DNA of 8,474 nucleotides from Savagea sp. (GTDB lineage Bacteria; Bacillota; Bacilli; Bacillales_A; Planococcaceae): positions 1-8,474 of the forward strand of contig JASLJC010000076.1 of the NCBI GenBank assembly GCA_030152585.1, in the 5' to 3' direction. The position numbers were made by a program, and so were the translations under genes. Shown here piece after piece: positions 1-5,844 of the stretch; position 1 is the stretch's first letter, and every line of letters begins with the position of its first letter. The notes under the pieces were generated by a model. That model had not been told where the DNA came from. It saw only the letters and a list, made by a program, of their open reading frames with translations, and did no database searches.

Positions 1-96
1 AGATCCCTCACTTTCTTCTACATATTCTACCATGAAATGAACCGTTGCAAACTGTTTCACTTCTTAATTTTTAATATATTCTTTTTTATGTATAGA

Positions 97-139
97 AACA
101 AAAAAGTAGCACATACTTGGACGTGTCCAGTATGTGCTA
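97..139 (-). terminator. Rho-independent terminator of sodA
   Basis: An inverted repeat pairs TAGCACATAC (107-116) with GTATGTGCTA (130-139). It continues after one unpaired base (117) as TGGA (118-121) with TCCA (126-129), leaving a four-base loop. Read on the minus strand, the hairpin begins 17 bases after the sodA stop codon and is followed by CTTTTTTGTTTC, a typical U-rich tail. The plus-strand side has a weaker T-rich flank (140-150), so some termination in the other direction is possible. Confidence 0.85.
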
Positions 140-156
140 AGTTTCATTTTTATCGA

Positions 157-765
157 TTATGCGTTTTCGAAACGTTTTGCTACTTCTTCCCAATTTACAA
201 CGTTCCAGAATGCTTTAATATATTCTGGACGACGGTTTTGGTAGTTTAAGTAGTATGCGTGCTCCCAAACGTCAAGACCCATAATCGGTGTTTGACCATC
301 CATAATTGGTGAATCTTGGTTTGGTGTACTTACAACTTCTACTTCTCTATTATTTGCAATTAACCATGCCCAACCTGAACCGAAGCGTCCTGCTGCTGCC
401 GCTGCGAATTCTTCTTGGAATGCTTCAAAGCTACCGAATTTTTTATCGATTGCTTCTGCTAATTTACCTTCTGGTTTTCCTCCACCGTTTGGTGATAAGA
501 TTTCCCAGAACATAGAGTGGTTAGCATGTCCACCACCGTTGTTACGTACAGCTGTACGAATGTCCGCTGGAATAGCGTCCATGTCTGAAATTAATTGTTC
601 TACTGTTTTATCACCTACGAGATCTTCGTGACCTTCGAGTGCTTTGTTTAAGTTTGTAACGTATGTGTTATGGTGTTTTGTGTGGTGGATTTCCATTGTA
701 CGTGCATCAATGTGTGGTTCTAATGCGTCGTAAGCATATGGTAATTCTGGTAATTTGTAAGTCAT
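157..765 (-). CDS. sodA: Superoxide dismutase, manganese type (SodA)
   Basis: Cytosolic enzyme that converts superoxide to hydrogen peroxide and oxygen. The product is 202 residues, the usual length for the Fe/Mn SOD family. It has the N-terminal helical domain (to about residue 90) and the C-terminal alpha/beta domain. The four metal ligands are visible: H27, H83 (in NHSMFW), D165 and H169 (in DVWEHAYY). G77-G79 before HANH and Q150 in the STPNQD segment fit the Mn-type rather than the Fe-type pattern. The ATG at 763-765 is chosen because GGGAGG (775-780 on the plus strand) lies at normal distance. The reading frame stays open for nine more codons to an ATG at 790-792, but that start lacks a ribosome binding site and the family begins at MTYKLPELPY. 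It is a single-gene unit with its own terminator downstream. It is read in the same direction as the phosphate transporter gene but separated from it by a terminator. Confidence 0.97.
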   Translation of the reverse strand: MTYKLPELPYAYDALEPHIDARTMEIHHTKHHNTYVTNLNKALEGHEDLVGDKTVEQLISDMDAIPADIRTAVRNNGGGHANHSMFWEILSPNGGGKPEGKLAEAIDKKFGSFEAFQEEFAAAAAGRFGSGWAWLIANNREVEVVSTPNQDSPIMDGQTPIMGLDVWEHAYYLNYQNRRPEYIKAFWNVVNWEEVAKRFENA

Positions 766-774
766 TATAAAATT

Positions 775-780
775 CCTCCC
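775..780 (-). promoter_or_regulatory. Ribosome binding site that fixes the sodA start
   Basis: GGGAGG on the minus strand, nine bases before the ATG at 765. It lies inside the longer open frame that begins at 792, which argues that the upstream ATG is not used. Confidence 0.8.
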
Positions 781-792
781 TAAATAGTTCAT

Positions 793-821
793 ATTTCATC
801 CTACAATGTAAACTGTATCAA
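793..821 (-). promoter_or_regulatory. Candidate sodA promoter
   Basis: On the minus strand a TTGATA -35 (816-821) and a TGAAAT -10 (793-798) are separated by 17 bases. Each hexamer matches the sigma-A consensus at four positions, so the call is tentative. An imperfect palindrome, TACAGT-TTAC-ATTGTA on the minus strand (802-817), fills most of the spacer and could be an operator. No PerR, Fur or MntR consensus was recognised. Confidence 0.35.
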
Positions 822-870
822 ATTTGTGACGGTCATTCAACGAAAACGCTCGTTTTCATTCGACTTTATT

Positions 871-921
871 TCAAAAGAAAAAGAAACGATAAACGTTGAG
901 TTGAACGTCTTATCGCTTCTT
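871..921 (-). terminator. Terminator of the Na/Pi transporter gene
   Basis: The stem pairs AAGAA-CGATAA-ACGTT (881-885, 887-892, 893-897) with AACGT-TTATCG-TTCTT (904-908, 910-915, 917-921), with a six-base loop. Position 886 against 916 is an A/C mismatch in plus-strand RNA but a U-G wobble pair in minus-strand RNA, so the hairpin is more stable in the transcript of the minus-strand gene. The minus-strand tail is TTTCTTTTG. It starts about 40 bases after the stop codon at 962. Confidence 0.75.
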
Positions 922-961
922 TTCCCTTTGTTTTTCTTTTTAAACTTTTCTTCTTGTCACA

Positions 962-2593
962 CTACACTCGATTGCCGAGTACAGCCTCTGCGATATTTAC
1001 TGCGTGATCGCCAATTCGTTCTAAATTTGAAATAACATCTACGAAAACGATACCTGCTTGCGCACTACACGTTCCATCGTTTAATCGTAAAATATGACGC
1101 TTTCGATATTTACGTTCCATTTTATCGATTAAATCTTCTTGTTCTGCTGCTTCTCTTGCTAATTCTTTATCATTTAAGTTCAATGCTTGAATAGCATTAT
1201 CGACTGTTTTAATCGTTAACGTAAACATTTTCGTTAAATCTTCTAATGCCTCATCTGTCAACGAGAGACGATTCAATACTTGAATATCTGTTAGTTCTAT
1301 AATATTTTCGAAATGATCGCCAATTCGTTCGATATCTCGAATACTATCCATTAGCAACATATGACGATTCGATTCAATGGGCGAAATACTTTTAGATGAA
1401 ATATCTACGAGATAGTTTGTAATTTCTCTATCGAGACTATTGATCGCATCTTCTATTTGACTTGCTGTTTCAGCATGTTTTTTATCGCCCGTTTTCACAT
1501 ATTCAAACGCTTCTTCAAGTCCCTGGACAGCGAGTTCACCTGTACGAATGACTTCTTCTTTCGCCTGTCCGATCGCAACAGAAGGTGACTGTTCAATAAA
1601 ACGTGGATCTAAATGTTTTGGTCGATATTCAATCATCACGTCTTCTCCGGGAATCATTTTCGTGACGATGTACGCCCACACACCGATCAACGGTAACTGA
1701 ATGATCGTATTCGCTACGTTAAATGAACCGTGGGCAAAAGCAATTTCCATTTTAGGTTCTAGATTTAATAAGGTTGACAACCATTCGACATACATCGTAA
1801 ATGGGGCAAGTAAAAGTAAAAAGACGACTGCTCCTAACACGTTAAATAACACGTGAGTTGCTGCTGCTCGACGTGCTGCAACAGATGCACCAATTGCCGC
1901 TAAAATAGCTGTAATAGTCGTACCGATATTATCTCCAAATAAAATCGGAAGTGCAGCATGTAAATCGACGAGTCCTTCTGAATAAAGTCCTTGTAAAATT
2001 CCGACTGTCGCACTCGAACTTTGAACGATTAATGTGAAAACAGTACCGGCTACAACACCGAGTAACGGATGGGCACTTAAAGCGAGCGTCATATCTGTAA
2101 ATGCTTCTAATGTTCGAAGTGGTTTCATCCCATCACTCATCATTTCAAGCCCTAAAAATAGCCCCCCGAACCCGAATACTACTTCCCCAAAATTTCGAAT
2201 CGACGTTTTGCGTATAAAGAAAATTAAAAAGGCACCGACTGCCATAATCGGTAAAGCATACGTTCCAACATCTAATCCGATAATAAACGCTGTCGCTGTC
2301 GTTCCGATATTTGCTCCCATAATGACACCGATCGCTTGACGTAATGTCATAAATCCTGCACTGACGAGTCCGACTGTAATAACCGTCGTTCCAGAACTAG
2401 ACTGAATGAGTATCGTCACGACAATACCGACTAAAATCCCCATTAACGGGTTCGTCGTATATTTATCTAAAATCGAACGTAATCGATCTCCTGCTGCTTT
2501 TTGCAAAGCATCCCCCATATACTTAATCGAAAATAAGAAAATCCCTAGACCTCCAATAAATTGGAAAATCATCTGTTGCCAATCGATTTCCAT
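962..2593 (-). CDS. Na/Pi cotransporter family protein with C-terminal PhoU-like domain
   Basis: Integral membrane protein of 543 residues, predicted to carry phosphate with sodium. It has the internal duplication typical of the Na/Pi-cotransporter II family. QSSS (64-67) followed by GANIGTT (93-99) in the first half is mirrored by QSSS (191-194) followed by GDNIGTT (220-226) in the second. Hydrophobic segments run through about residue 312. Residues from about 340 to the end form a charged helical PhoU-like domain with two copies of ERIGDH (422-427 and 525-530), the repeat that carries metal-binding acidic residues in PhoU proteins. This architecture matches the bacterial NptA/YjbB group. 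The domain may gate or regulate transport, but that is inference. The start is secure because an in-frame TAA lies two codons upstream of the ATG. AGGAGG (2606-2611) is 12 bases from the ATG, which is rather long. The gene has its own candidate promoter and terminator. Confidence 0.9.
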   Translation of the reverse strand: MEIDWQQMIFQFIGGLGIFLFSIKYMGDALQKAAGDRLRSILDKYTTNPLMGILVGIVVTILIQSSSGTTVITVGLVSAGFMTLRQAIGVIMGANIGTTATAFIIGLDVGTYALPIMAVGAFLIFFIRKTSIRNFGEVVFGFGGLFLGLEMMSDGMKPLRTLEAFTDMTLALSAHPLLGVVAGTVFTLIVQSSSATVGILQGLYSEGLVDLHAALPILFGDNIGTTITAILAAIGASVAARRAAATHVLFNVLGAVVFLLLLAPFTMYVEWLSTLLNLEPKMEIAFAHGSFNVANTIIQLPLIGVWAYIVTKMIPGEDVMIEYRPKHLDPRFIEQSPSVAIGQAKEEVIRTGELAVQGLEEAFEYVKTGDKKHAETASQIEDAINSLDREITNYLVDISSKSISPIESNRHMLLMDSIRDIERIGDHFENIIELTDIQVLNRLSLTDEALEDLTKMFTLTIKTVDNAIQALNLNDKELAREAAEQEDLIDKMERKYRKRHILRLNDGTCSAQAGIVFVDVISNLERIGDHAVNIAEAVLGNRV

Positions 2594-2659
2594 TGAATGT
2601 TACGACCTCCTCAAAATGATAACTTCATTAACACTTTTCAAAACGTTGTCTATACCTTC

Positions 2660-2689
2660 ATTATCATCCTTCGTTCAATAGAATGTAAA
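2660..2689 (-). promoter_or_regulatory. Candidate promoter of the Na/Pi transporter gene
   Basis: On the minus strand a TTTACA -35 (2684-2689) and a GATAAT -10 (2660-2665) are separated by 18 bases; each matches the sigma-A consensus at five of six positions. The inferred transcription start is near 2653, giving a leader of about 60 bases. Confidence 0.5.
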
Positions 2690-2694
2690 TAGTG

Positions 2695-2722
2695 TATACC
2701 GAAAATTTACACAACCTTTACA
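2695..2722. promoter_or_regulatory. PhoP-box-like direct repeat (candidate)
   Basis: On the plus strand two exact copies of TTTACA (2706-2711 and 2717-2722) are separated by five bases. A weaker copy, TATACC (2695-2700), continues the same 11-base period. In B. subtilis, PhoP binds direct repeats of TT(A/T/C)ACA-like hexamers spaced one helical turn apart. The array lies just upstream of the -35 of the phosphate transporter promoter, about 42 to 69 bases before its inferred start. The match and context are suggestive. The repeats lie on the strand opposite to the gene, and a fourth copy is not evident. Confidence 0.35.
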
Positions 2723-2820
2723 ATCGCCCATTTTTCTGTCACGAATTTTTCAAACTTATATCCATGAAGCGTCTCAACTATACTTTTTTACATTTTATTT
2801 AAATAATAAAGAGAAGTCGC

Positions 2821-2850
2821 TTGTCATTCCTCCTATTCGATTGATAAACT
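2821..2850 (+). promoter_or_regulatory. Candidate ispG operon promoter
   Basis: A TTGTCA -35 (2821-2826) is followed after 18 bases by TAAACT (2845-2850). TGA immediately before it (2842-2844) forms an extended -10. The inferred start is near 2857, about 25 bases before the ispG ATG. An alternative reading puts the -10 at GATAAA (2843-2848) with a 16-base spacer. Confidence 0.5.
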
Positions 2851-2881
2851 AGAGATATGTCAATATGAAGGAGAGAACGAA

Positions 2882-3991
2882 ATGACAAAAATGACTCACC
2901 GTAAAAATACACGCCCCGTAAAAGTTGGTAATGTAACAATCGGAGGTAGTGATGAACTATTTATTCAAAGTATGACGACAACAAAAACAGAAGATGTCGA
3001 CGCGACAGTTGCTCAAATTAAACGACTCGAAGAAGCAGGATGTCAACTCGTCCGCGTCGCTTGTCCGAACGAAGAAGCAGCTCGTTCTATCGGTGCAATT
3101 AAAGCACAAATCGATATTCCACTCGTCGTCGATATTCATTTTGATTATAAACTCGCTCTAATTGCGATTGAACAAGGTGCAGACAAAATTCGAATTAATC
3201 CAGGAAACATTGGTCGTCGCGAAAAAGTAGAAGCTGTCGTCAATGCCGCAAAAGAAAAAGGGATTCCTATTCGAATTGGGGTTAATGCCGGTTCTTTAGA
3301 AAAACATATTCTTAAAAAATACGGCTACCCGACAGCAGACGGTATGGTCGAGAGTGCTTTACACCATATTAAAATTTTGGAAGACCTCGACTTTCACGAT
3401 ATTATCGTCTCACTCAAAGCTTCAGATGTTCAATTAGCCGTTGAAGCGTATAAAAAAGCAGCGGCGGCTTTTGATTATCCGTTACATTTAGGTATTACAG
3501 AATCAGGTACATTGTTTGCTGGTACAGTAAAATCAGCAGCTGGTCTTGGTGCTTTATTATCGGAAGGCCTTGGAAATACGATGCGTATTTCATTATCAGC
3601 AGATCCCGTGGAAGAAATTAAAGTCGCACGTGAATTATTAAAAGTATTCCACTTATCATCTAATGCTGCCACACTTATTTCATGTCCGACTTGTGGACGT
3701 ATTGAAATCGACTTAATTTCTGTTGCAAATGAAGTAGAAGAGTATATTTCTACCATTAAAGCACCAATTAAAGTTGCTGTACTCGGCTGTGCTGTGAACG
3801 GTCCAGGAGAGGCACGTGAAGCAGATATTGGTATTGCAGGTGGACGTGGGGAAGGTTTACTCTTCATGAAAGGGGAAATTGTTCGAAAAGTACCTGAAGA
3901 CGATTTAGTCGACGAATTGAAAAAAGAAATCGATAAACTAGCAGAAGAATATTACGCAAAACAACGCGCTGAAAAAGAAGACAATGAATAA
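2882..3991 (+). CDS. ispG: 4-hydroxy-3-methylbut-2-en-1-yl diphosphate synthase (flavodoxin) IspG
   Basis: Cytosolic [4Fe-4S] enzyme of the MEP (non-mevalonate) isoprenoid pathway. It reductively converts the cyclic diphosphate MEcPP to HMBPP, the substrate of IspH. The product is 369 residues, the usual length for the bacterial two-domain form: an N-terminal TIM barrel (to about 260) and a C-terminal ferredoxin-like Fe-S domain. The cluster ligands are visible as C268 and C271 (SCPTCGR), C303 (LGCAVNGPGE) and E310. Near the start, RPVKVGNVTIGG and IQSMTTTKT are family signatures. GGAG (2870-2873) lies eight bases before the chosen ATG. The ATG three codons further in (MTHRKN) is possible but worse spaced. 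The last 8 nt overlap the next gene, so the two are one operon. This gene shows that the organism uses the MEP route. Confidence 0.97.
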   Translation: MTKMTHRKNTRPVKVGNVTIGGSDELFIQSMTTTKTEDVDATVAQIKRLEEAGCQLVRVACPNEEAARSIGAIKAQIDIPLVVDIHFDYKLALIAIEQGADKIRINPGNIGRREKVEAVVNAAKEKGIPIRIGVNAGSLEKHILKKYGYPTADGMVESALHHIKILEDLDFHDIIVSLKASDVQLAVEAYKKAAAAFDYPLHLGITESGTLFAGTVKSAAGLGALLSEGLGNTMRISLSADPVEEIKVARELLKVFHLSSNAATLISCPTCGRIEIDLISVANEVEEYISTIKAPIKVAVLGCAVNGPGEAREADIGIAGGRGEGLLFMKGEIVRKVPEDDLVDELKKEIDKLAEEYYAKQRAEKEDNE

Positions 3992-4565
3992 AATTCGTCT
4001 AGGAGTAGATATTGACGGAACCGTTACATGTCCGTCTGCTTTAATACCGTTCATTAACGATGCTTTTCGTACATCGCTCACTTTAGAAGATATTAAAGAG
4101 TATGACTTAACGAAAAACTTTGATGTCGACCCTGTACATTTTGCTCAATGGTACGATCAAAACGAAGAAACGATATACGAACAATCACCACCACGCGATG
4201 ATGTGTTAACGATATTGCCACGTTGGCAAAGATTTGCAACACTTCACTATATTACAGCCCGTGGCGAACATTCAAAGCAGGTCACTACAAATTGGTTGCA
4301 ACGCCACACATTGCCTATAGATTCCGTTCACTTTGTCGGAAGTCACGATAAAGTCGAAACGGCGCGTTCTTTACAAATCGATGCTTTTTTAGAAGATAAA
4401 TATGATAATGCGATAACAATCGCTGAAACATTAAACATTCCTGTTTTATTGTTCGATGCACCTTGGAATCAACTTGAAACACCACGTTCGATTATCCGAG
4501 TTTCGAATTGGAAAGAAGCAGAACGTGCCTTACATGAACTTTTTCCTACGATTCCGATTCTATAG
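3984..4565 (+). CDS. HAD-family 5'(3')-deoxyribonucleotidase-like protein (YqfW/NT5C type)
   Basis: Predicted cytosolic phosphatase of 193 residues from the HAD superfamily. Motif I is DIDGT with nucleophile D9 and acid/base D11. Motif II is T91 in YITAR. The motif III lysine is probably K123, and the motif IV acidic residues lie in FLEDKYDN (E137, D138). The arrangement and length fit the NT5C-type group to which I assign B. subtilis YqfW; its in vivo substrate is not known to me and cannot be read from sequence. The ATG lies inside the end of ispG (ATGAATAA shared), preceded only by a weak AAGAAG. Translation is therefore probably coupled to ispG. The operon ends in a strong terminator 36 bases after the stop. 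It could also be a general phosphatase that limits damaged or excess nucleotides. Confidence 0.85.
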   Translation: MNKIRLGVDIDGTVTCPSALIPFINDAFRTSLTLEDIKEYDLTKNFDVDPVHFAQWYDQNEETIYEQSPPRDDVLTILPRWQRFATLHYITARGEHSKQVTTNWLQRHTLPIDSVHFVGSHDKVETARSLQIDAFLEDKYDNAITIAETLNIPVLLFDAPWNQLETPRSIIRVSNWKEAERALHELFPTIPIL

Positions 4566-4601
4566 TCATGAAAGAAATCTAAAGAACATTTTGCACATCA
4601 T

Positions 4602-4641
4602 AAAAGACACTTGAAAAGCTTAAAAATTCAAGTGTCTTTTT
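4602..4641 (+). terminator. Terminator of the ispG-nucleotidase operon
   Basis: Perfect 14-bp inverted repeat: AAAAGACACTTGAA (4602-4615) and TTCAAGTGTCTTTT (4627-4640), with an 11-base loop and a run of five T at 4637-4641. The stem begins 36 bases after the nucleotidase stop codon. The A-run on the left arm also allows weaker activity on the other strand, where no gene is seen. Confidence 0.9.
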
Positions 4642-4957
4642 ACTATTCAATGAAAGTTCTCACTATTTTCTACACCTATGAAATCTAAAATACATTACTT
4701 TTACTTCGGTCGTAACTTTACAATCTCTTGAAGACTAGATAAATGTATAATTTTCCATTCTTTAAGTCATTCGACCTTTCTACTTTACATATGTTCATCG
4801 TTTTTCTTTTTTATTTCTTTGTATAATTATACTTTTTTTATAATAAAAGGTTGCTTTATCCCTATATATTGTTTCCTTTTTTATAGACAACTCTTCCTAA
4901 AGTTTATTTCTCTTTACTTTTAATTACGACTTTTCTCTTAACATTTACGCTTTTTTA
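4642..4957. other. Gene-free, T-rich intergenic stretch
   Basis: About 315 bases with no supportable coding region on either strand. The plus strand is rich in T and C with several long T runs. The only ordered element I see is a perfect 12-bp palindrome, GTATAATTATAC (4821-4832), which places a TATAAT on both strands. No convincing -35 partner was found on either side. No RNA gene family was recognised. Confidence 0.6.
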
Positions 4958-4986
4958 TTGATTTTTCGAAAAAAACCGTTCATACT
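4958..4986 (+). promoter_or_regulatory. Candidate promoter of the small unknown gene
   Basis: A TTGATT -35 (4958-4963) and a CATACT -10 (4981-4986) are separated by 17 bases; each matches the sigma-A consensus at four of six positions. The inferred transcription start is near 4993. It would place the GGGTA/TACCC inverted repeat (4996-5009) at the very beginning of the transcript. The palindrome TATACGTATA (5018-5027) would sit just ahead of the ribosome binding site. Confidence 0.4.
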
Positions 4987-4995
4987 ATTAAAAAA

Positions 4996-5027
4996 GGGTA
5001 ATTATACCCAACGCTGTTATACGTATA
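4996..5027. repeat. Two short palindromes in the leader of the small gene
   Basis: GGGTA (4996-5000) and TACCC (5005-5009) form an inverted repeat around ATTA. TATACGTATA (5018-5027) is a perfect 10-bp palindrome. Both lie between the candidate promoter and the AGGAG ribosome binding site (5031-5035). They could be repressor operators or weak leader hairpins; neither matches a consensus that I know. Confidence 0.4.
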
Positions 5028-5046
5028 GAAAGGAGCGGTGCTTTTG

Positions 5047-5304
5047 ATGACTGCTGTTAGTTTAGATGATTTAACGAATTTACGAAAAAAACTATCTGCT
5101 GCATTAAATGAAAATGACGAGTACGAAGCAGTTTTTCAATATCAACAAAAATATTATCGAATTCGTTCGGTCATCGCTTCCGAAAATATGATCTATTTAA
5201 TCGAAACAGATGAACGAGGCGAGCTCGTATTTCATGACGATACGAACCATTTTACAATTGAACCGCTACAACATTTTTTAGATCATGCACGCGTCGTCTA
5301 TTAA
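5047..5304 (+). CDS. Small hypothetical protein, 85 residues
   Basis: I do not recognise this protein. From the ATG at 5047 it is 85 residues, acidic (about 15 D/E against 8 K/R), with four histidines and no cysteine or tryptophan. No signal peptide or membrane segment is visible, so it is probably cytosolic. The sequence suggests an N-terminal helix (about 6-20), then several short beta strands (EAVFQYQ 27-33, YYRIRSVI 36-43, MIYLIET 48-54, ELVFHD 59-64), and a C-terminal helix (about 72-81). AGGAG (5031-5035) supports translation: it is 11 bases from ATG 5047 and 8 from an in-frame TTG at 5044. GTG at 5038 is too close to the site to be used. The gene stands alone, with a candidate promoter and a strong terminator starting at the next base after its stop. 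Codon use resembles its neighbours. It could be a small regulator or binding protein, but no function can be given. Confidence 0.75.
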   Translation: MTAVSLDDLTNLRKKLSAALNENDEYEAVFQYQQKYYRIRSVIASENMIYLIETDERGELVFHDDTNHFTIEPLQHFLDHARVVY

Positions 5305-5363
5305 AAAGAGAGTGTCTTGAAGCACCCGTATTACGATACGCGTATTCCAAGACACTCTCTTTC
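5305..5363. terminator. Bidirectional terminator between the small gene and the zinc operon
   Basis: Perfect 15-bp inverted repeat: AAAGAGAGTGTCTTG (5305-5319) with CAAGACACTCTCTTT (5348-5362). A T-rich tail follows on the plus strand (TTCTTATTTT, 5361-5370), and CTTTTTAATAG lies on the minus strand side. The 28-base apex contains a second small hairpin, CGTAT-TACG-ATACG (5327-5340), and overlaps the palindrome ATACGCGTAT (5336-5345). It begins directly after the stop of the small gene and lies 47 bases past the zur stop, so it ends both convergent units. Confidence 0.9.
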
Positions 5364-5409
5364 TTATTTTATAAAATGGAAACAGTTCCGACTTATATCT
5401 TCTAATCGT

Positions 5410-5829
5410 TTAAGAAGCAAAAACACAGTGTGGACATTTTCCATATATCTCAAATTTATGTCCTTCGACGATATGACCTTTTAAAACGATTGAAAAAGCA
5501 TCCATCGGACAATATTCTATCGATTCAGTTTTTCCACATACGGTGCAAATAAAATGATGATGATGGCTGTCAGGATTACAATGCATTCGAAAATGTTGTT
5601 CTCCATTCAATTCCGTCGCTTCTACAATGTTTAAATCTGCAAACGTTGCTAAGTTACGATAAACCGTATCATAACTTACCCCTGGATTCGTTGCGGCTAA
5701 GTGATTACGCACTTCTAAAGCAGACACGTATCGATCACTTTCATATAAGTATTGCAAAATTTGTTCACGATTTTTCGTTTTTTTCAACTGATTTTGTTGT
5801 AATATGACTAACGCTCGCTCTACATTCAT
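5410..5829 (-). CDS. zur: Zinc-responsive Fur-family repressor Zur
   Basis: DNA-binding repressor of zinc uptake genes, active when zinc-loaded. The product is 139 residues, normal for Fur-family proteins. It has an N-terminal winged helix with the recognition region GVSYDTVYRNL (50-60) and a C-terminal dimerisation and metal domain. Two CxxC pairs (C95/C98 in CTVCGK and C132/C135 in CPHC) form the structural zinc site. H79, C84 and the SHHHHF run (88-93), with H124, are candidates for the sensing site. The segments SDRY, CPMD and GHKFEIYGKCP closely resemble my recollection of B. subtilis Zur and argue against PerR or Fur. GGGGAG (5837-5842) is seven bases before the ATG. It is the last gene of the operon, 15 bases after znuB. 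The Zur box ahead of znuC implies that it represses its own transcription. Confidence 0.93.
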   Translation of the reverse strand: MNVERALVILQQNQLKKTKNREQILQYLYESDRYVSALEVRNHLAATNPGVSYDTVYRNLATFADLNIVEATELNGEQHFRMHCNPDSHHHHFICTVCGKTESIEYCPMDAFSIVLKGHIVEGHKFEIYGKCPHCVFAS

Positions 5830-5844
5830 CGAAGCACTCCCCTT

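Noticed and set aside
1..60. Possible gene ends at the left edge: a minus-strand frame open from GTG 58-60 to the edge, and a plus-strand frame ending in TGA at 38-40.
   Set aside because: The minus-strand frame has no ribosome binding site before GTG 60 or ATG 33. The plus-strand piece is only 12 codons with no recognisable motif. Neither can be supported within the window.
766..792. Nine extra codons at the start of sodA.
   Set aside because: The sodA ribosome binding site lies within them, and the family starts at the MTYKLPELPY methionine.
2034..2339. Plus-strand open frame of 101 codons opposite the Na/Pi transporter gene.
   Set aside because: It is antisense to conserved transmembrane sequence, has a low-complexity product and no ribosome binding site; it is a shadow.
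3475..3867. Minus-strand open frame of 130 codons opposite ispG.
   Set aside because: It runs antisense to the conserved Fe-S domain of IspG, and no promoter or ribosome binding site was seen.
4718..4798. Minus-strand 26-codon open frame in the T-rich gap.
   Set aside because: No ribosome binding site before its ATG and no family features; likely chance.
5305..5363. Long inverted repeat considered as an insertion-sequence end or a repeated element.
   Set aside because: Its T-rich flanks on both sides and its place between two convergent genes fit a bidirectional terminator, and there is no transposase or target duplication.
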